This document shows, in pieces, positions 1 to 7,597 of a stretch of 22,135 bases of DNA (position 1 is its first letter; each line of letters starts with the position of its first letter). Under the pieces are notes generated by a model that worked only from the letters and a program-made list of their open reading frames with translations, searched no databases and was not told the DNA's origin. The stretch is from an uncultured Arcanobacterium sp. Lineage in GTDB: Bacteria; Actinomycetota; Actinomycetes; Actinomycetales; Actinomycetaceae. The position numbers and the translations under genes are program-made. The stretch covers positions 1 to 22,135 of the forward strand of contig NZ_CAMXYE010000013.1 in NCBI RefSeq assembly GCF_947253055.1. Reading direction: 5' to 3'.

Positions 1-218
1 TCCGCTGGGATATGAAATTGGGAAATTTCTGCTTTTGCCGCTGCTATTGAGGTGTGGGGCGGGATTAGAAAAATCGGGGGAAGTATTTTTCCGTTTTCTC
101 GTTGCGTTAAGAAGTCTTCTACTACCGCAGTTAAATGAGTAAGTGCGGCAGGAGAGCTACCGCCGGCACAAATAAAGGGTTCCGGCGCCGGGCACTCAGT
201 AGTAGATTTTCTAGGCAT
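1..218 (-). CDS. Partial CDS, N-terminal 72 codons, possibly MenE (o-succinylbenzoate-CoA ligase)
   Basis: On the minus strand an ATG at 218-216 overlaps the last codons of menB and opens a frame with no stop down to position 1, so the gene continues beyond the left edge. The visible protein starts MPRKSTTECPAPEPF and contains GGSSPAALTHLTAVVEDFL followed by a Pro/Ile-rich stretch. No AMP-binding signature is reached, so the family cannot be proved from this fragment. MenE is suggested because it acts just before MenB, because menE commonly neighbours menB, and because short actinobacterial MenE proteins begin with a weakly conserved segment ahead of the ATP-binding loop. The 8-nt overlap with menB implies one transcript and translational coupling. 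The Shine-Dalgarno is poor. Another small coupled gene is possible. Confidence 0.5.
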   Translation of the reverse strand, partial: MPRKSTTECPAPEPFICAGGSSPAALTHLTAVVEDFLTQRENGKILPPIFLIPPHTSIAAAKAEISQFHIPA

Positions 219-1209
219 AGTACGGGTAACTCGACCAATCCGGAGAGCGCTTTTCCAAGAAAGCATCCCGCCCCTCTTGAGCTTCTGCAGTCATATAAGC
301 CAAACGGGTGGCTTCGCCGGCGAATACTTGCTGCCCAGCTAAGCCATCATCGGCCATATTAAAAGCAAATTTTAGCATCCGGATAGCTTGCGGAGATTTC
401 TCTGCCACTAAGCGGGCATATTCGAGAGCTTTTTTCTCTAAATCGGCGTGCGGTACCGCTTCATTCACTACTCCCCATTGGGCGGCATCTGTGGCGCTGT
501 AGGTGCGGGCGAGAAAGAAAATCTCGCGGGCTCGTTTATCTCCTACTTGCCGAGCTAAAAGTGCCGAGCCGTAACCACCGTCAAAAGATCCGACATTGGC
601 ATCCACTTGTTTGAAGCGTGCGTATTCTTGGGAAGCCAGCGATAAATCACAGAGCACATTCAAAGAATGCCCGCCCCCAGCTGCCCAGCCAGAAATAGCG
701 CCGATAAATACCATCCCAGAATTGCGCATCAGGCGCTGTACTTCCAAAATATGTAATCTGCCGGCATCTTGCGGATCTACCGATTCCCGTAACGCTAAAT
801 CTGCCTGCGGGGAGCTTTGGTCATTGTGGTAGCGGTAGCCATCTTTTCCGCGAATTCGCTGGTCGCCACCGGAGCAGAAAGCCCAGCCGCCATCTTTCGG
901 GGAAGGGCCATTACCGGTAAGAATTACGCATCCTACTTCTCGGGTGAGCCGGGCATGGTCGATAGCGCGATAGAGCTGATCTACCGTTTCCGGGCGAAAA
1001 GCGTTGCGTACTTCGGGCCGGTTAAAAGCTATGCGCACCACTGGCAAATCAATTTCGCTTTGCAGCTCCCCCGTAGAGGAATATTCTCTTTGTACTCCCC
1101 GATGATAGGTAATATCGGCATCTGGAAATCCCTCTATACTCCGCCACTGCTGCGGGTCGAATATTTCCGAGATTTTCGGGGGCAGTACCCCTGCGTTATT
1201 TTGCACCAT
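211..1209 (-). CDS. menB: 1,4-dihydroxy-2-naphthoyl-CoA synthase
   Basis: MenB is a crotonase-fold enzyme that cyclises o-succinylbenzoyl-CoA to 1,4-dihydroxy-2-naphthoyl-CoA in menaquinone synthesis. From the ATG at 1209 the protein is 332 aa, close to the roughly 314 aa of mycobacterial MenB. Family motifs are clear: RIAFNRPEVRNAFRP (59-73), GWAFCSGGDQRIRG (108-121, oxyanion-hole region), GWAAGGGHSLNVLCDL (174-189) and VGSFDGGYGS (206-215), which holds the conserved Asp and Tyr, then a C-terminus ending SPDWSSYPYYA. The open frame extends 70 codons further upstream to 1419, but that part does not resemble MenB and would run into the start of divergent menC, so the internal ATG is preferred. 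No strong Shine-Dalgarno precedes it. A short insertion (about 41-55) lengthens the loop before the first motif. It is divergent from menC across about 129 bp. Confidence 0.95.
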   Translation of the reverse strand: MVQNNAGVLPPKISEIFDPQQWRSIEGFPDADITYHRGVQREYSSTGELQSEIDLPVVRIAFNRPEVRNAFRPETVDQLYRAIDHARLTREVGCVILTGNGPSPKDGGWAFCSGGDQRIRGKDGYRYHNDQSSPQADLALRESVDPQDAGRLHILEVQRLMRNSGMVFIGAISGWAAGGGHSLNVLCDLSLASQEYARFKQVDANVGSFDGGYGSALLARQVGDKRAREIFFLARTYSATDAAQWGVVNEAVPHADLEKKALEYARLVAEKSPQAIRMLKFAFNMADDGLAGQQVFAGEATRLAYMTAEAQEGRDAFLEKRSPDWSSYPYYA

Positions 1210-1254
1210 AAGGATATTCTGCCACGTATATCTCTTAGTTCCATTTTGGTTGCG

Positions 1255-1260
1255 TATAAT
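1255..1260 (+). promoter_or_regulatory. Candidate -10 hexamer for menC in the menB/menC divergent region
   Basis: A perfect TATAAT lies in the 129-bp gap between the divergent starts of menB (1209) and menC (1339). No convincing -35 is seen at 16-18 bp upstream. Transcription from it would begin near 1267 and give menC a leader of about 70 nt, or almost no leader if menC began at the in-frame ATG at 1270. Confidence 0.4.
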
Positions 1261-1338
1261 TGGGCAGTGATGAGTGGAGAATACGTAGCTGGAAATTTTA
1301 TTCCGCGAGCTTGGAGCCCCTTGGCTAGCGCTAATTTT

Positions 1339-2352
1339 ATGCTTACTGCCTGCGCTTATACGATTCCGCTGCGCACTAAGTTCCGGGGAATATCCACGCG
1401 CTCCGGTATTATCCTGCATGGCCCCGCCGGTTGGGCGGAAGTTTCTCCTTTTTTGGAATATCGGGTTCCTTATGCGGCGCGGTGGTTAATTGGGGCTGTG
1501 GAGCAGGCCGTATATGGGGCTCCGGAGCCACTTCGCTCTGAAATTCCAGTCAATGTGACTATCCCTGTGGTATCTCCTACGCAAGCGCAGCAAATAGCTA
1601 TTCAGTCGGGGGCGCTGAGTGCCAAAGTAAAAGTAGTGGAAGAGGGGGGAAGCCGTGCCGCTGATTTATCTCGTTTAGCGGCGGTGCGGGAAGCCTTAGG
1701 GGAGCGGGCGCGAATTCGCATAGACGTAAACGGAAAATGGGATTTAGATACGGCATTACTCAATATTCCGCGTTATGAACGGGCAGCCGGTGGCCTGGAG
1801 TATATAGAGCAGCCTTGTGCGAGCGTAGAAGATCTAGCAGCTGTACGCCGCCGCGTGGCAGTGCCGATAGCAGCCGATGAATCGCTGCGGCGAAGTGTTG
1901 ATCCTTTGGAAGTGCGCCGGTTAGCGGCGGCAGATATTGCGGTAATAAAGAATCAGCCCCTGGGAGGTGTGCGAGCTGCCTTAGAACTAGCGGCAAAATT
2001 AGAACTTCCGGCCGTGCTTTCTTCAGCATTAGAAACTTCCGTAGGTTTGGAGGCTGGATTGGCGTGTGCAGCTGCACTGCCGCAGTTATCTTATGCATGT
2101 GGATTGGGCACTATTGATCTTTTTACGGCCGACGTTACTACTCATTCGCTTAGGGCGCACCACGGAAAAATAAAATTACAGAAAATAGTTCCAGAAAATC
2201 TCGCGGCGGTGGCGGCCAGTGGAGAATTAGCTGCATTTTGGCAAGATCGCCTCCAGCAGCTGTGGGAGTATTTACGTACTTGGAAGATTCTCGGGCCGGG
2301 GGCGCGCTATCGCTGGGTCGCTCCAGAAGAATGCGGGCTTGGCTCCGAGTAG
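1339..2352 (+). CDS. menC: o-succinylbenzoate synthase
   Basis: MenC belongs to the enolase superfamily and dehydrates SHCHC to o-succinylbenzoate. From the ATG at 1339 it is 337 aa, matching actinobacterial MenC (about 326 aa). Visible catalytic elements are the KVK pair (96-98, general acid/base lysine), metal ligands D129 (IRIDVNGKW), E157 (EYIEQPC) and D180 (IAADES), and the second catalytic lysine K204 (AVIKNQPLGG). The N-terminal capping part reads IPLRTKFRGIST and HGPAGWAEVSPFLEY, as expected. The frame is open upstream to 817, but that extension is antisense to menB and has no family similarity. An in-frame TTG at 1321, preceded by GGAG at 1313-1316, is an alternative start that adds six residues. 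menD follows 66 bp downstream on the same strand, so the two are probably co-transcribed. Confidence 0.93.
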   Translation: MLTACAYTIPLRTKFRGISTRSGIILHGPAGWAEVSPFLEYRVPYAARWLIGAVEQAVYGAPEPLRSEIPVNVTIPVVSPTQAQQIAIQSGALSAKVKVVEEGGSRAADLSRLAAVREALGERARIRIDVNGKWDLDTALLNIPRYERAAGGLEYIEQPCASVEDLAAVRRRVAVPIAADESLRRSVDPLEVRRLAAADIAVIKNQPLGGVRAALELAAKLELPAVLSSALETSVGLEAGLACAAALPQLSYACGLGTIDLFTADVTTHSLRAHHGKIKLQKIVPENLAAVAASGELAAFWQDRLQQLWEYLRTWKILGPGARYRWVAPEECGLGSE

Positions 2353-2418
2353 ATATCGGAAATATGCAGTAGGTACGGGAAAATACGCAGAGACGGAAAG
2401 AAAAGAAAAGGCGGAGAA

Positions 2419-4083
2419 ATGGTGGAAGCTACAGAAACGGCGCGCGGAGTCGTAGCCGCGCTCATTAAAGCGGGGATAAAGAATTTTGTGCTCTGCCCCG
2501 GTTCGCGTTCTGCTCCCCTTGCTTTGGCGCTCGCGGCAGCTGAGCAAGCTGGTTTAATTAGTTTAGAGGTAGAGATAGATGAACGAGTGGCAGCTTTCAT
2601 TGCCCTGGGCATGGGGAAAGCAGGGCAGCCGGCTGCTGTAGTTACTACTTCCGGCACTGCAGTAGCTAATCTGCATCCAGCGGTTGTTGAAGCTCTCCAC
2701 TCCGGTTTGCCTTTGCTACTTCTCACGGCAGATCGCCCTCCCGAATTGCAGCAGGTGCGGGCGAATCAAACTACTGACCACTGTGCACTATTAGCTGCCT
2801 CCGTAAAATATCAAGTGCAGCTTCCTCCACCGGTGGTGAATTTAGCGCAGCTCGAAAATCAAATTACCCGCGCAGCGCGAATGATGCTCGGTCAAGGAAT
2901 AGCCGGAGCTAGTGGCCCTGGGCCGGTGCATATAAATATCGGTTTTCGCCCGCCGCTCATACCGGAGGATTTAGAAAAAGCGGGGAAATGGCAGAGTATT
3001 TACGCTGATTGTACGCTGGCTGCTTCGCAGGCAGCTCCGAAACGTACCGTAGTAGTAGCTGGTTCCGATAATGTCTTTCGGGATAAAGCGGAAGTGGAAG
3101 AATTTAGCCGGCAGGCGGGAGCTGTTCCGTTTTTAGCAGAGCCCAGCAGCAAGTTGCGCAATAGCGCTCAAGCTATACCGGCGCATCAGTTACTCTTGCG
3201 CACGCAGCTCCGGCAAAAAATTGAACGGGTAGTGGTGGTGGGGCATCCTACTTTGACGCGGGAAGTGGCAGAATTACTAGCTGATCCGCAGATAGAAGTA
3301 GTGGTAGTAGACGAATACCCTACCTACACAGATATCTCCGGCAATGCAGCGGTCGTGGTGGAGCTGGAGGAAGTATTTTCTTGGTTAACTGGCAGCGCAG
3401 AGTGGTTAGAAGTATGGAAAGACGCAGGGCGAGAAGCGCAGCGCTGCTGTAGCGAGTACTTAGCAGCAGGGCATCCGCTAGATTTTCCCCAGATTGCTCT
3501 TATCCTCGGTGAATCGGCAGTACCTACTTTCCTCGGAGCTTCTTCGATAATTCGCGCTGTAAATACTTTTGCGCCCGTACCCGGCCCGGTATTTTTTGCC
3601 AACCGCGGCTTGGCAGGAATCGACGGAGTGATTTCCACTGCGCGCGGTATGGCGAGTGCGCTAAAGCAGCCGATGCGAGTAGTGGTAGGAGATTTGAGTT
3701 TCATTCACGACCTCGGCTCTTTAGTGGCCACACAGAATCAGCCGCTACCTGATCTGCAGGTAGTGGTGATAGACGATCAAGGTGGATCACTTTTTGCCAC
3801 TCTGGAATACGGAAAATTGCCGCCGCCGCTCTATAATCGGGTATTCCGCACGGCAAAAGATTTTTCGGTACCGGATTTCCTTCCGGCCTTAAAAGAGCGA
3901 GTGCATTGGCGTCAATGCAAAGCAGATGTATCTACTTTGCGCCGCACTCTAGCAGAGCCAATAACGGGTCTGGAGGTATTGAGTATAGAGCTTGCTGGTG
4001 ATTTAGAAGTTTCCCGGCAAAATCATGGAGCAGATTTAGGGAAAGAGATTTGCGCGCGGGTAGAAAGATATTGTGCTCTGTAG
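2419..4083 (+). CDS. menD: 2-succinyl-5-enolpyruvyl-6-hydroxy-3-cyclohexene-1-carboxylate synthase
   Basis: MenD is a thiamine-diphosphate enzyme that joins isochorismate and 2-oxoglutarate to form SEPHCHC. The protein is 554 aa, a normal length. The N-terminal Pyr domain carries CPGSRSAPL (26-34) and the invariant ThDP-activating Glu, E55, in IDERVAAF. A TSGTAVANLHPAVVEA block (78-92) and NRGLAGIDGVIST (395-407) are family-typical. In the PP domain, GDLSFIHDLGSL (424-435) and VIDDQGG (450-456) form the metal/ThDP motif. The second ligand position is Asp (D453) rather than the Asn of the E. coli enzyme, a substitution that, from memory, also occurs in mycobacterial MenD. The start is well supported by the purine-rich GGCGGAGAA immediately before the ATG. 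It follows menC by 66 bp and precedes a 254-bp regulatory gap before htrA. Confidence 0.95.
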   Translation: MVEATETARGVVAALIKAGIKNFVLCPGSRSAPLALALAAAEQAGLISLEVEIDERVAAFIALGMGKAGQPAAVVTTSGTAVANLHPAVVEALHSGLPLLLLTADRPPELQQVRANQTTDHCALLAASVKYQVQLPPPVVNLAQLENQITRAARMMLGQGIAGASGPGPVHINIGFRPPLIPEDLEKAGKWQSIYADCTLAASQAAPKRTVVVAGSDNVFRDKAEVEEFSRQAGAVPFLAEPSSKLRNSAQAIPAHQLLLRTQLRQKIERVVVVGHPTLTREVAELLADPQIEVVVVDEYPTYTDISGNAAVVVELEEVFSWLTGSAEWLEVWKDAGREAQRCCSEYLAAGHPLDFPQIALILGESAVPTFLGASSIIRAVNTFAPVPGPVFFANRGLAGIDGVISTARGMASALKQPMRVVVGDLSFIHDLGSLVATQNQPLPDLQVVVIDDQGGSLFATLEYGKLPPPLYNRVFRTAKDFSVPDFLPALKERVHWRQCKADVSTLRRTLAEPITGLEVLSIELAGDLEVSRQNHGADLGKEICARVERYCAL

Positions 4084-4262
4084 ATTCTCAGGGGTAGGCG
4101 AAAATAACTCGGCGCGCTCCGCGGGCGATTTTACGCTTAGGAGTGGTTATAAGCCTAGGAAATTCTCTTTAGCGGGTTATACTGAGGGCGAAAATTGTAT
4201 AGGGTTTCTCTTTTTCTTTTTTTAATGGATTTATTATTATAAAACTCATAATTGAATAGACC

Positions 4263-4288
4263 GGAAGAATCCCGTGGTAAACGGGTTT
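4263..4288 (+). promoter_or_regulatory. Candidate ECF-type (SigE/SigH-like) promoter for the HtrA protease, overlapping an inverted repeat
   Basis: In the 254-bp gap before htrA, GGAAG (4263-4267) is followed 17 nt later by GTTTG (4285-4289). This resembles the GGAA...GTT pattern of actinobacterial stress sigma factors that control htrA/pepD genes. A 5-bp perfect inverted repeat, CCCGT-ggtaa-ACGGG (4271-4285), sits between the two boxes. The start codon is about 50 nt downstream. The rest of the gap (4084-4262) holds a T-rich tract near 4208-4223 and no gene that I can see. Confidence 0.3.
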
Positions 4289-4337
4289 GTGTATACGGTA
4301 GAGAGAAAATTTTTGCGAATGGAAACGAGGTTTTTAT

Positions 4338-5813
4338 ATGAATAACAATGAAGGTTGGCCGCCGTTGACCGGTGATTCGAATTGGGGAGAGCCACCGACT
4401 CCGCCGACTCCAGAATCCGCGGATAAGGCCGCTACATCTACTGCAGACAATATCTCTGCAGATAGGGTGCCCGCACCTGCTGCTGGTATGCCTGCGTCCG
4501 TTCCGGATTCTGCTGATGTGGCGGCTGATATGCCAGCTGATAGGCCAGGTGCAACCGCAGCGGAGATGCCAGCCGATTCGGAAATAGATAGTTCGCTACC
4601 ATCTGCTACTGCAGAGAATGAAGAAAATACCTCTCCAGATAATGCTACGCCGCAGCCGATATTGGCAATTCCGCCTGTGAAAAAGCGGAAAACTCCTAAG
4701 CATCCTAGTTGGGCAGCTTTGCTAGCTATGACAATAGTGGCAGCTCTGCTGGGTGGCGTCCTCGGAGTAGGGGTAATGACTTGGAGATATTCCGGTACGC
4801 GCCCGGTGCCTGCGGCCGAGGGAGAGCCTAGTGTAGAGCCAGTAGTAGAGTCCAAGGCAACTGCGCCAGATTGGCAAGCGGTAGCGAAAGCCGTCGGCCC
4901 TGCCACAGTGGCTATCGAAGCGCAGAAAGGTGAATCTGGCGCGGCCGGATCGGGAGTGGTAATAGATAAAGAAGGCCATATATTAACCAACCACCACGTA
5001 ATCTCTGGAGCCGAAAAATTACAAGTGACTTTTAGTGACGGGCGTCTTTATGCAGCAGAAGTAGCGGGAGCAGATGCCGCTACCGACTTAGCTGTAATTA
5101 CAATTAAGAATCCTCCGAAAGATATCACGGTAGCTGCGCTGGGTGATTCCTCGAAAGTGACAGTGGGAGAACCGGTAGCTGCCATCGGTAATCCGCTCGG
5201 ATTGGCTTCCACTATGACCACCGGCATCGTTTCTGCTTTAGATCGGCCCGTGCAGACGGTTTCTACCGAAGGAATTACCGACGGAGAAGCAGCGCGCGTG
5301 GTTACTAATGCAATTCAGCTGGATGCAGCAGTAAATCCGGGGAATTCCGGCGGGCCAGTATTTGATTCCTCCGGGCGGGTAATCGGCATTGCCTCTTCTA
5401 TCGCCACTACTTCCCGCGGAGCTAATTCGCAAGGCGGTGGCTCGATTGGGCTCGGATTCGCTATTCCTATTAATTTAGCCAAGCATATATCGCAGCAACT
5501 TATTGAAAAAGGAGTAGCTGAGCATGCCTATCTGGGAGTGGTGATTCGCAACGGAATCGCGGAATATTCCGGAGTCTCTCGGGTAGGGGCGCAGATAGAA
5601 CAGATTGAACCGGGTACTCCGGCTTCTAAAGGTAAATTGCAAAAAGGCGATGTAGTAGTGGCCTTTAATGGCAAAAATGTAGTTTCGGCTGTTTCACTTA
5701 CTGGTTTTGTGCGACAGTGCCAGTCTGGAGATCAGGTGACACTGACAATCGAACGCAACGGTGAGTTACAGGAGCTAGATATTACTTTAGCTACGAAGGT
5801 GGATAAAGAGTAA
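4338..5813 (+). CDS. Membrane-anchored HtrA/DegP-type serine protease with a PDZ domain
   Basis: This is a 491-aa surface serine protease of the HtrA/PepD class, expected to degrade or refold misfolded exported proteins. Residues 1-120 are a Pro/Ala/Asp-rich cytoplasmic segment with degenerate MPA/PAD repeats, ending in a basic VKKRKTPKHP. One membrane helix follows (about 124-148), placing the protease outside the cell. The trypsin-like domain spans about 178-395, with H220 (LTNHHVI), D250 (ATDLAVI) and S337 (NPGNSGGP) as the catalytic triad. A C-terminal PDZ domain (about 397-485) contains YLGVVI and GKLQKGDVVVAFNG. GAGG at 4327-4330, 7 nt before the ATG, supports the start. It stands alone between the men blocks: a regulatory gap lies upstream and a strong hairpin downstream. 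The gene is HtrA-like, but I cannot tell which paralogue (htrA, pepD or degP) it is. Confidence 0.92.
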   Translation: MNNNEGWPPLTGDSNWGEPPTPPTPESADKAATSTADNISADRVPAPAAGMPASVPDSADVAADMPADRPGATAAEMPADSEIDSSLPSATAENEENTSPDNATPQPILAIPPVKKRKTPKHPSWAALLAMTIVAALLGGVLGVGVMTWRYSGTRPVPAAEGEPSVEPVVESKATAPDWQAVAKAVGPATVAIEAQKGESGAAGSGVVIDKEGHILTNHHVISGAEKLQVTFSDGRLYAAEVAGADAATDLAVITIKNPPKDITVAALGDSSKVTVGEPVAAIGNPLGLASTMTTGIVSALDRPVQTVSTEGITDGEAARVVTNAIQLDAAVNPGNSGGPVFDSSGRVIGIASSIATTSRGANSQGGGSIGLGFAIPINLAKHISQQLIEKGVAEHAYLGVVIRNGIAEYSGVSRVGAQIEQIEPGTPASKGKLQKGDVVVAFNGKNVVSAVSLTGFVRQCQSGDQVTLTIERNGELQELDITLATKVDKE

Positions 5814-5836
5814 GTAATTATCTTTTCTACGAAAAC

Positions 5837-5876
5837 AATAAACCGGCGGTAGGAAAAGCTACCGCTGGTTTATTTT
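5837..5876 (+). terminator. Strong rho-independent terminator after htrA, probably bidirectional
   Basis: A 16-bp stem (5837-5852 with 5859-5874) encloses the loop GAAAAG. The arms read AATAAACCGGCGGTAG and CTACCGCTGGTTTATT, with a single G-T type mismatch, followed by TTTT to 5876. It lies 24 nt after the htrA stop. Its A-rich left flank gives a T-rich tail on the other strand, so it may also stop transcripts of the minus-strand isochorismate synthase gene, which ends 284 nt away. Confidence 0.9.
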
Positions 5877-5899
5877 GCAAATACTTTTGCTGTGAATAA

Positions 5900-6182
5900 A
5901 TTGATTTAATTGTTAGTCTGGCCAATACGTCGTCATTAAAGATGCACCTGGAAACTATGTGTAAGTTCATGGCGGTAAATAAGGTAGCAGTGCCGGGTGC
6001 TGATGCCGATGGTACTTTTTATACGGATGCGCAATGAAGAGCCGAATTTTGCGGCGCCGCCGCCTCCGCCTCCGCCCGAAATTGCGCGTACCGGATTTGC
6101 CGGAGTGGGGCTGCTGGGTCTCACGGGAGTAGTTCTGTTGAGCGGAATCGGCTTATTGGCTACTCCGCGCCGTTTTTCCTAG
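5900..6182 (+). pseudogene. Relic of a sortase-anchored surface protein (C-terminal sorting signal)
   Basis: Two plus-strand frames together read as the end of a cell-wall-anchored protein. The first is open from 5900 to a TGA at 6035-6037 and ends AVPGADADGTFYTDAQ. The second, shifted by one base, runs to 6180-6182. It reads NEEPNFAA, seven prolines, then EIARTG, a hydrophobic stretch of about 20 residues (GVGLLGLTGVVLLSGIGLL) and a basic tail, PRRFS. A proline-rich spacer, a sortase pentapeptide, a hydrophobic helix and positive residues are the standard sorting-signal order. IARTG (6081-6095) resembles the LAxTG variant used by actinobacterial class E sortases. There is no signal peptide or upstream domain, and no usable start with a ribosome site, so it is read as a decayed remnant. 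Its last 23 bases overlap the convergent 3' end of the isochorismate synthase gene. The rest of the 5814-6159 interval holds only the terminator. Confidence 0.6.
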
Positions 6183-7566
6183 CTGCGGGCATTTCTAAAG
6201 CCTGCAGGGCAGGGGCAAATTTTGCCTCCGTTTCCGCCAATTCTTTGCGTGGCTGTGAATCAGCCATAATTCCCGCTCCCGCCCAAGCGCGCGCCCGAGT
6301 CGGAGAATCTACCTTTAAGCAGCGCAGAGCCACACACCATTGCCCCCAGCTATTTCCTGCTATCCATCCGGTCGGGCCCCCATAGCGCGCGCGTTCACCT
6401 GCCTCGATGTCTTTAATGATTTTTAGAGCCGCCGGGCGCGGTGCGCCGCCGAGTGCGGCAGTGGGATGAAGTTTTCCGAGTATATCGAAAATAGAATAAT
6501 CGGCTTGTAAGTGAGCAGTTATATCGGTCGCCAGATGCCAAAGATTGGGGAGCTCTAAAACGTAGGAGAGTCCGGCTTGCGCCTGAGTCATTTCGGCTAG
6601 TGCGGTGAGAGCAGAATTTACTGCGTATTGGTGCTCTAATTGGTCTTTAGCGGAATTTTCTAGCTGCTCTGCCTCTCGCTTTTCTGCTGAGTTAGGCGAT
6701 GCTTTAGGTAGTGTGCCGGCCAGCACTCGGCACTTGAGAAGTGGAGAAGGCATCATTTGTAGCGAATCAGATGTGGTGCCGGATAAATCGGCTCCAGCAT
6801 TCTCTAAATCTTCCGCAGCGCTCTCTAAATCAGCGGCAATAAGCATTTCCGGGCTGGCGCCGATTAATCCATCTACTGCAAAAGTCCAAGTGGAAGGATA
6901 GGTGGTGTGCAGAGAATGCACCAAGCTGCGTTCATCTAGATCTTGTGCTTCGATATTGAGCATGCGCGCTAGCACTACTTTGCGCGCTTCTCCGGCGCGA
7001 ATCTTTTCGATTACGTGTTCTACCTGCGCCATCCATTCCACTGAGCTAGGTGTCTCCCATATTTTTTCAATAGTGGCAGTTTTCCAAGGTGACTGCGGCG
7101 AAGATGAATCAGGGGCGCAGAGTCGGAGGAGATGTAATAAATTACTGGCTTCCGGAGCTAAAGGTTGGGGATGCTGGATATTTTCGATTCTAGTGAGCCA
7201 GGCGGTATTGCCTCTTTTGGCCACCAATACTTGCGGAATAATGAGAGTAGAACCGGCTGGAGAATCAGGGTGAAAAGCAAAGGATCCAAAAGCAAATAAC
7301 CCACTGCCCGGTAGCTGAGTGTCATCATCTACCTGCGCGCATTTTTTCACTGCCTCCCACCAGTTTGCGGCGGCAGTAAAACGACTCTCTGGCGTATCAG
7401 CCGCCTGGAAAGAGTAGTTAAAAGTAGCTGCCACTCCCGCGCCTATTGTACCGTCTTCTGCGCGTAGCCAAGCTAGCTGGTGGTGAGGTGCAGTTAATAA
7501 TTTACTCAGCGGCGGCAGAAAATTTAATTTCGTGGTTATTACTCTAAGATTAGGTATTGTAAGCAC
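6160..7566 (-). CDS. menF: Isochorismate synthase (MenF/EntC type)
   Basis: This chorismate-binding enzyme isomerises chorismate to isochorismate, the entry step to menaquinone. The C-terminal catalytic half is clear: RAGEARKVVLARML with the general-base lysine (K196), GASPEMLI (236-243), LAGT (282-285), SAKDQLEHQYAV, LHPTAALGGAPRPAAL, ERARYGGPTGWIAG and WAGAGIMADS near the end. The N-terminal half is divergent, as is usual. The start is uncertain. The open frame runs back to 7734, inside menG on the other strand. The GTG at 7566 gives 468 aa without entering menG, but its ribosome site is weak. An unusual triplicated heptad (DLESAAE, DLENAGA, DLSGTTS) lies between the SPE and LAGT motifs. 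It is head-to-head with menG. The stop overlaps the surface-protein relic. No salicylate or siderophore genes are visible, so a menaquinone role is favoured. Confidence 0.88.
   Translation of the reverse strand: MLTIPNLRVITTKLNFLPPLSKLLTAPHHQLAWLRAEDGTIGAGVAATFNYSFQAADTPESRFTAAANWWEAVKKCAQVDDDTQLPGSGLFAFGSFAFHPDSPAGSTLIIPQVLVAKRGNTAWLTRIENIQHPQPLAPEASNLLHLLRLCAPDSSSPQSPWKTATIEKIWETPSSVEWMAQVEHVIEKIRAGEARKVVLARMLNIEAQDLDERSLVHSLHTTYPSTWTFAVDGLIGASPEMLIAADLESAAEDLENAGADLSGTTSDSLQMMPSPLLKCRVLAGTLPKASPNSAEKREAEQLENSAKDQLEHQYAVNSALTALAEMTQAQAGLSYVLELPNLWHLATDITAHLQADYSIFDILGKLHPTAALGGAPRPAALKIIKDIEAGERARYGGPTGWIAGNSWGQWCVALRCLKVDSPTRARAWAGAGIMADSQPRKELAETEAKFAPALQALEMPAARKNGAE
6769..6831 (-). repeat. 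Three 21-bp (heptad) units inside the isochorismate synthase gene
   Basis: Three adjacent seven-residue units begin with Asp-Leu: DLESAAE, DLENAGA and DLSGTTS. At DNA level the decamer TCTCTAAATC occurs at 6801-6810 and again at 6822-6831, exactly 21 bp apart; the third unit is more diverged. The in-frame period suggests past slippage. Confidence 0.7.
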
Positions 7567-7597
7567 AGTAATTGATGTTACTTCTGAAAGTTGAAGA

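Noticed and set aside
135..362. 75-codon plus-strand ORF near the left edge
   Set aside because: It lies opposite the end of menB and the partial upstream gene, is Arg-rich and has no recognisable motif: a shadow frame.
817..1338. 174-codon N-terminal extension of menC
   Set aside because: This part is antisense to menB and has no MenC similarity; it is open by chance.
1210..1419. 70-codon N-terminal extension of menB
   Set aside because: The sequence does not resemble MenB N-termini and would overlap the divergent menC start; the ATG at 1209 gives the family length.
4110..4160. Possible terminator after menD (short GC-rich and GCTTA/TAAGC inverted repeats)
   Set aside because: Stems are only 4-5 bp, loops are long and no T-tract follows; not convincing.
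4334..4990. 218-codon minus-strand ORF opposite htrA
   Set aside because: It is low-complexity Ala/Ser/Gly sequence, the complement of the repetitive N-terminus of the protease, with no family features.
6058..6077. Proline-codon run (seven prolines) as a microsatellite
   Set aside because: It is short and fits the proline-rich wall spacer expected just before a sortase signal, so it is described as part of the relic.
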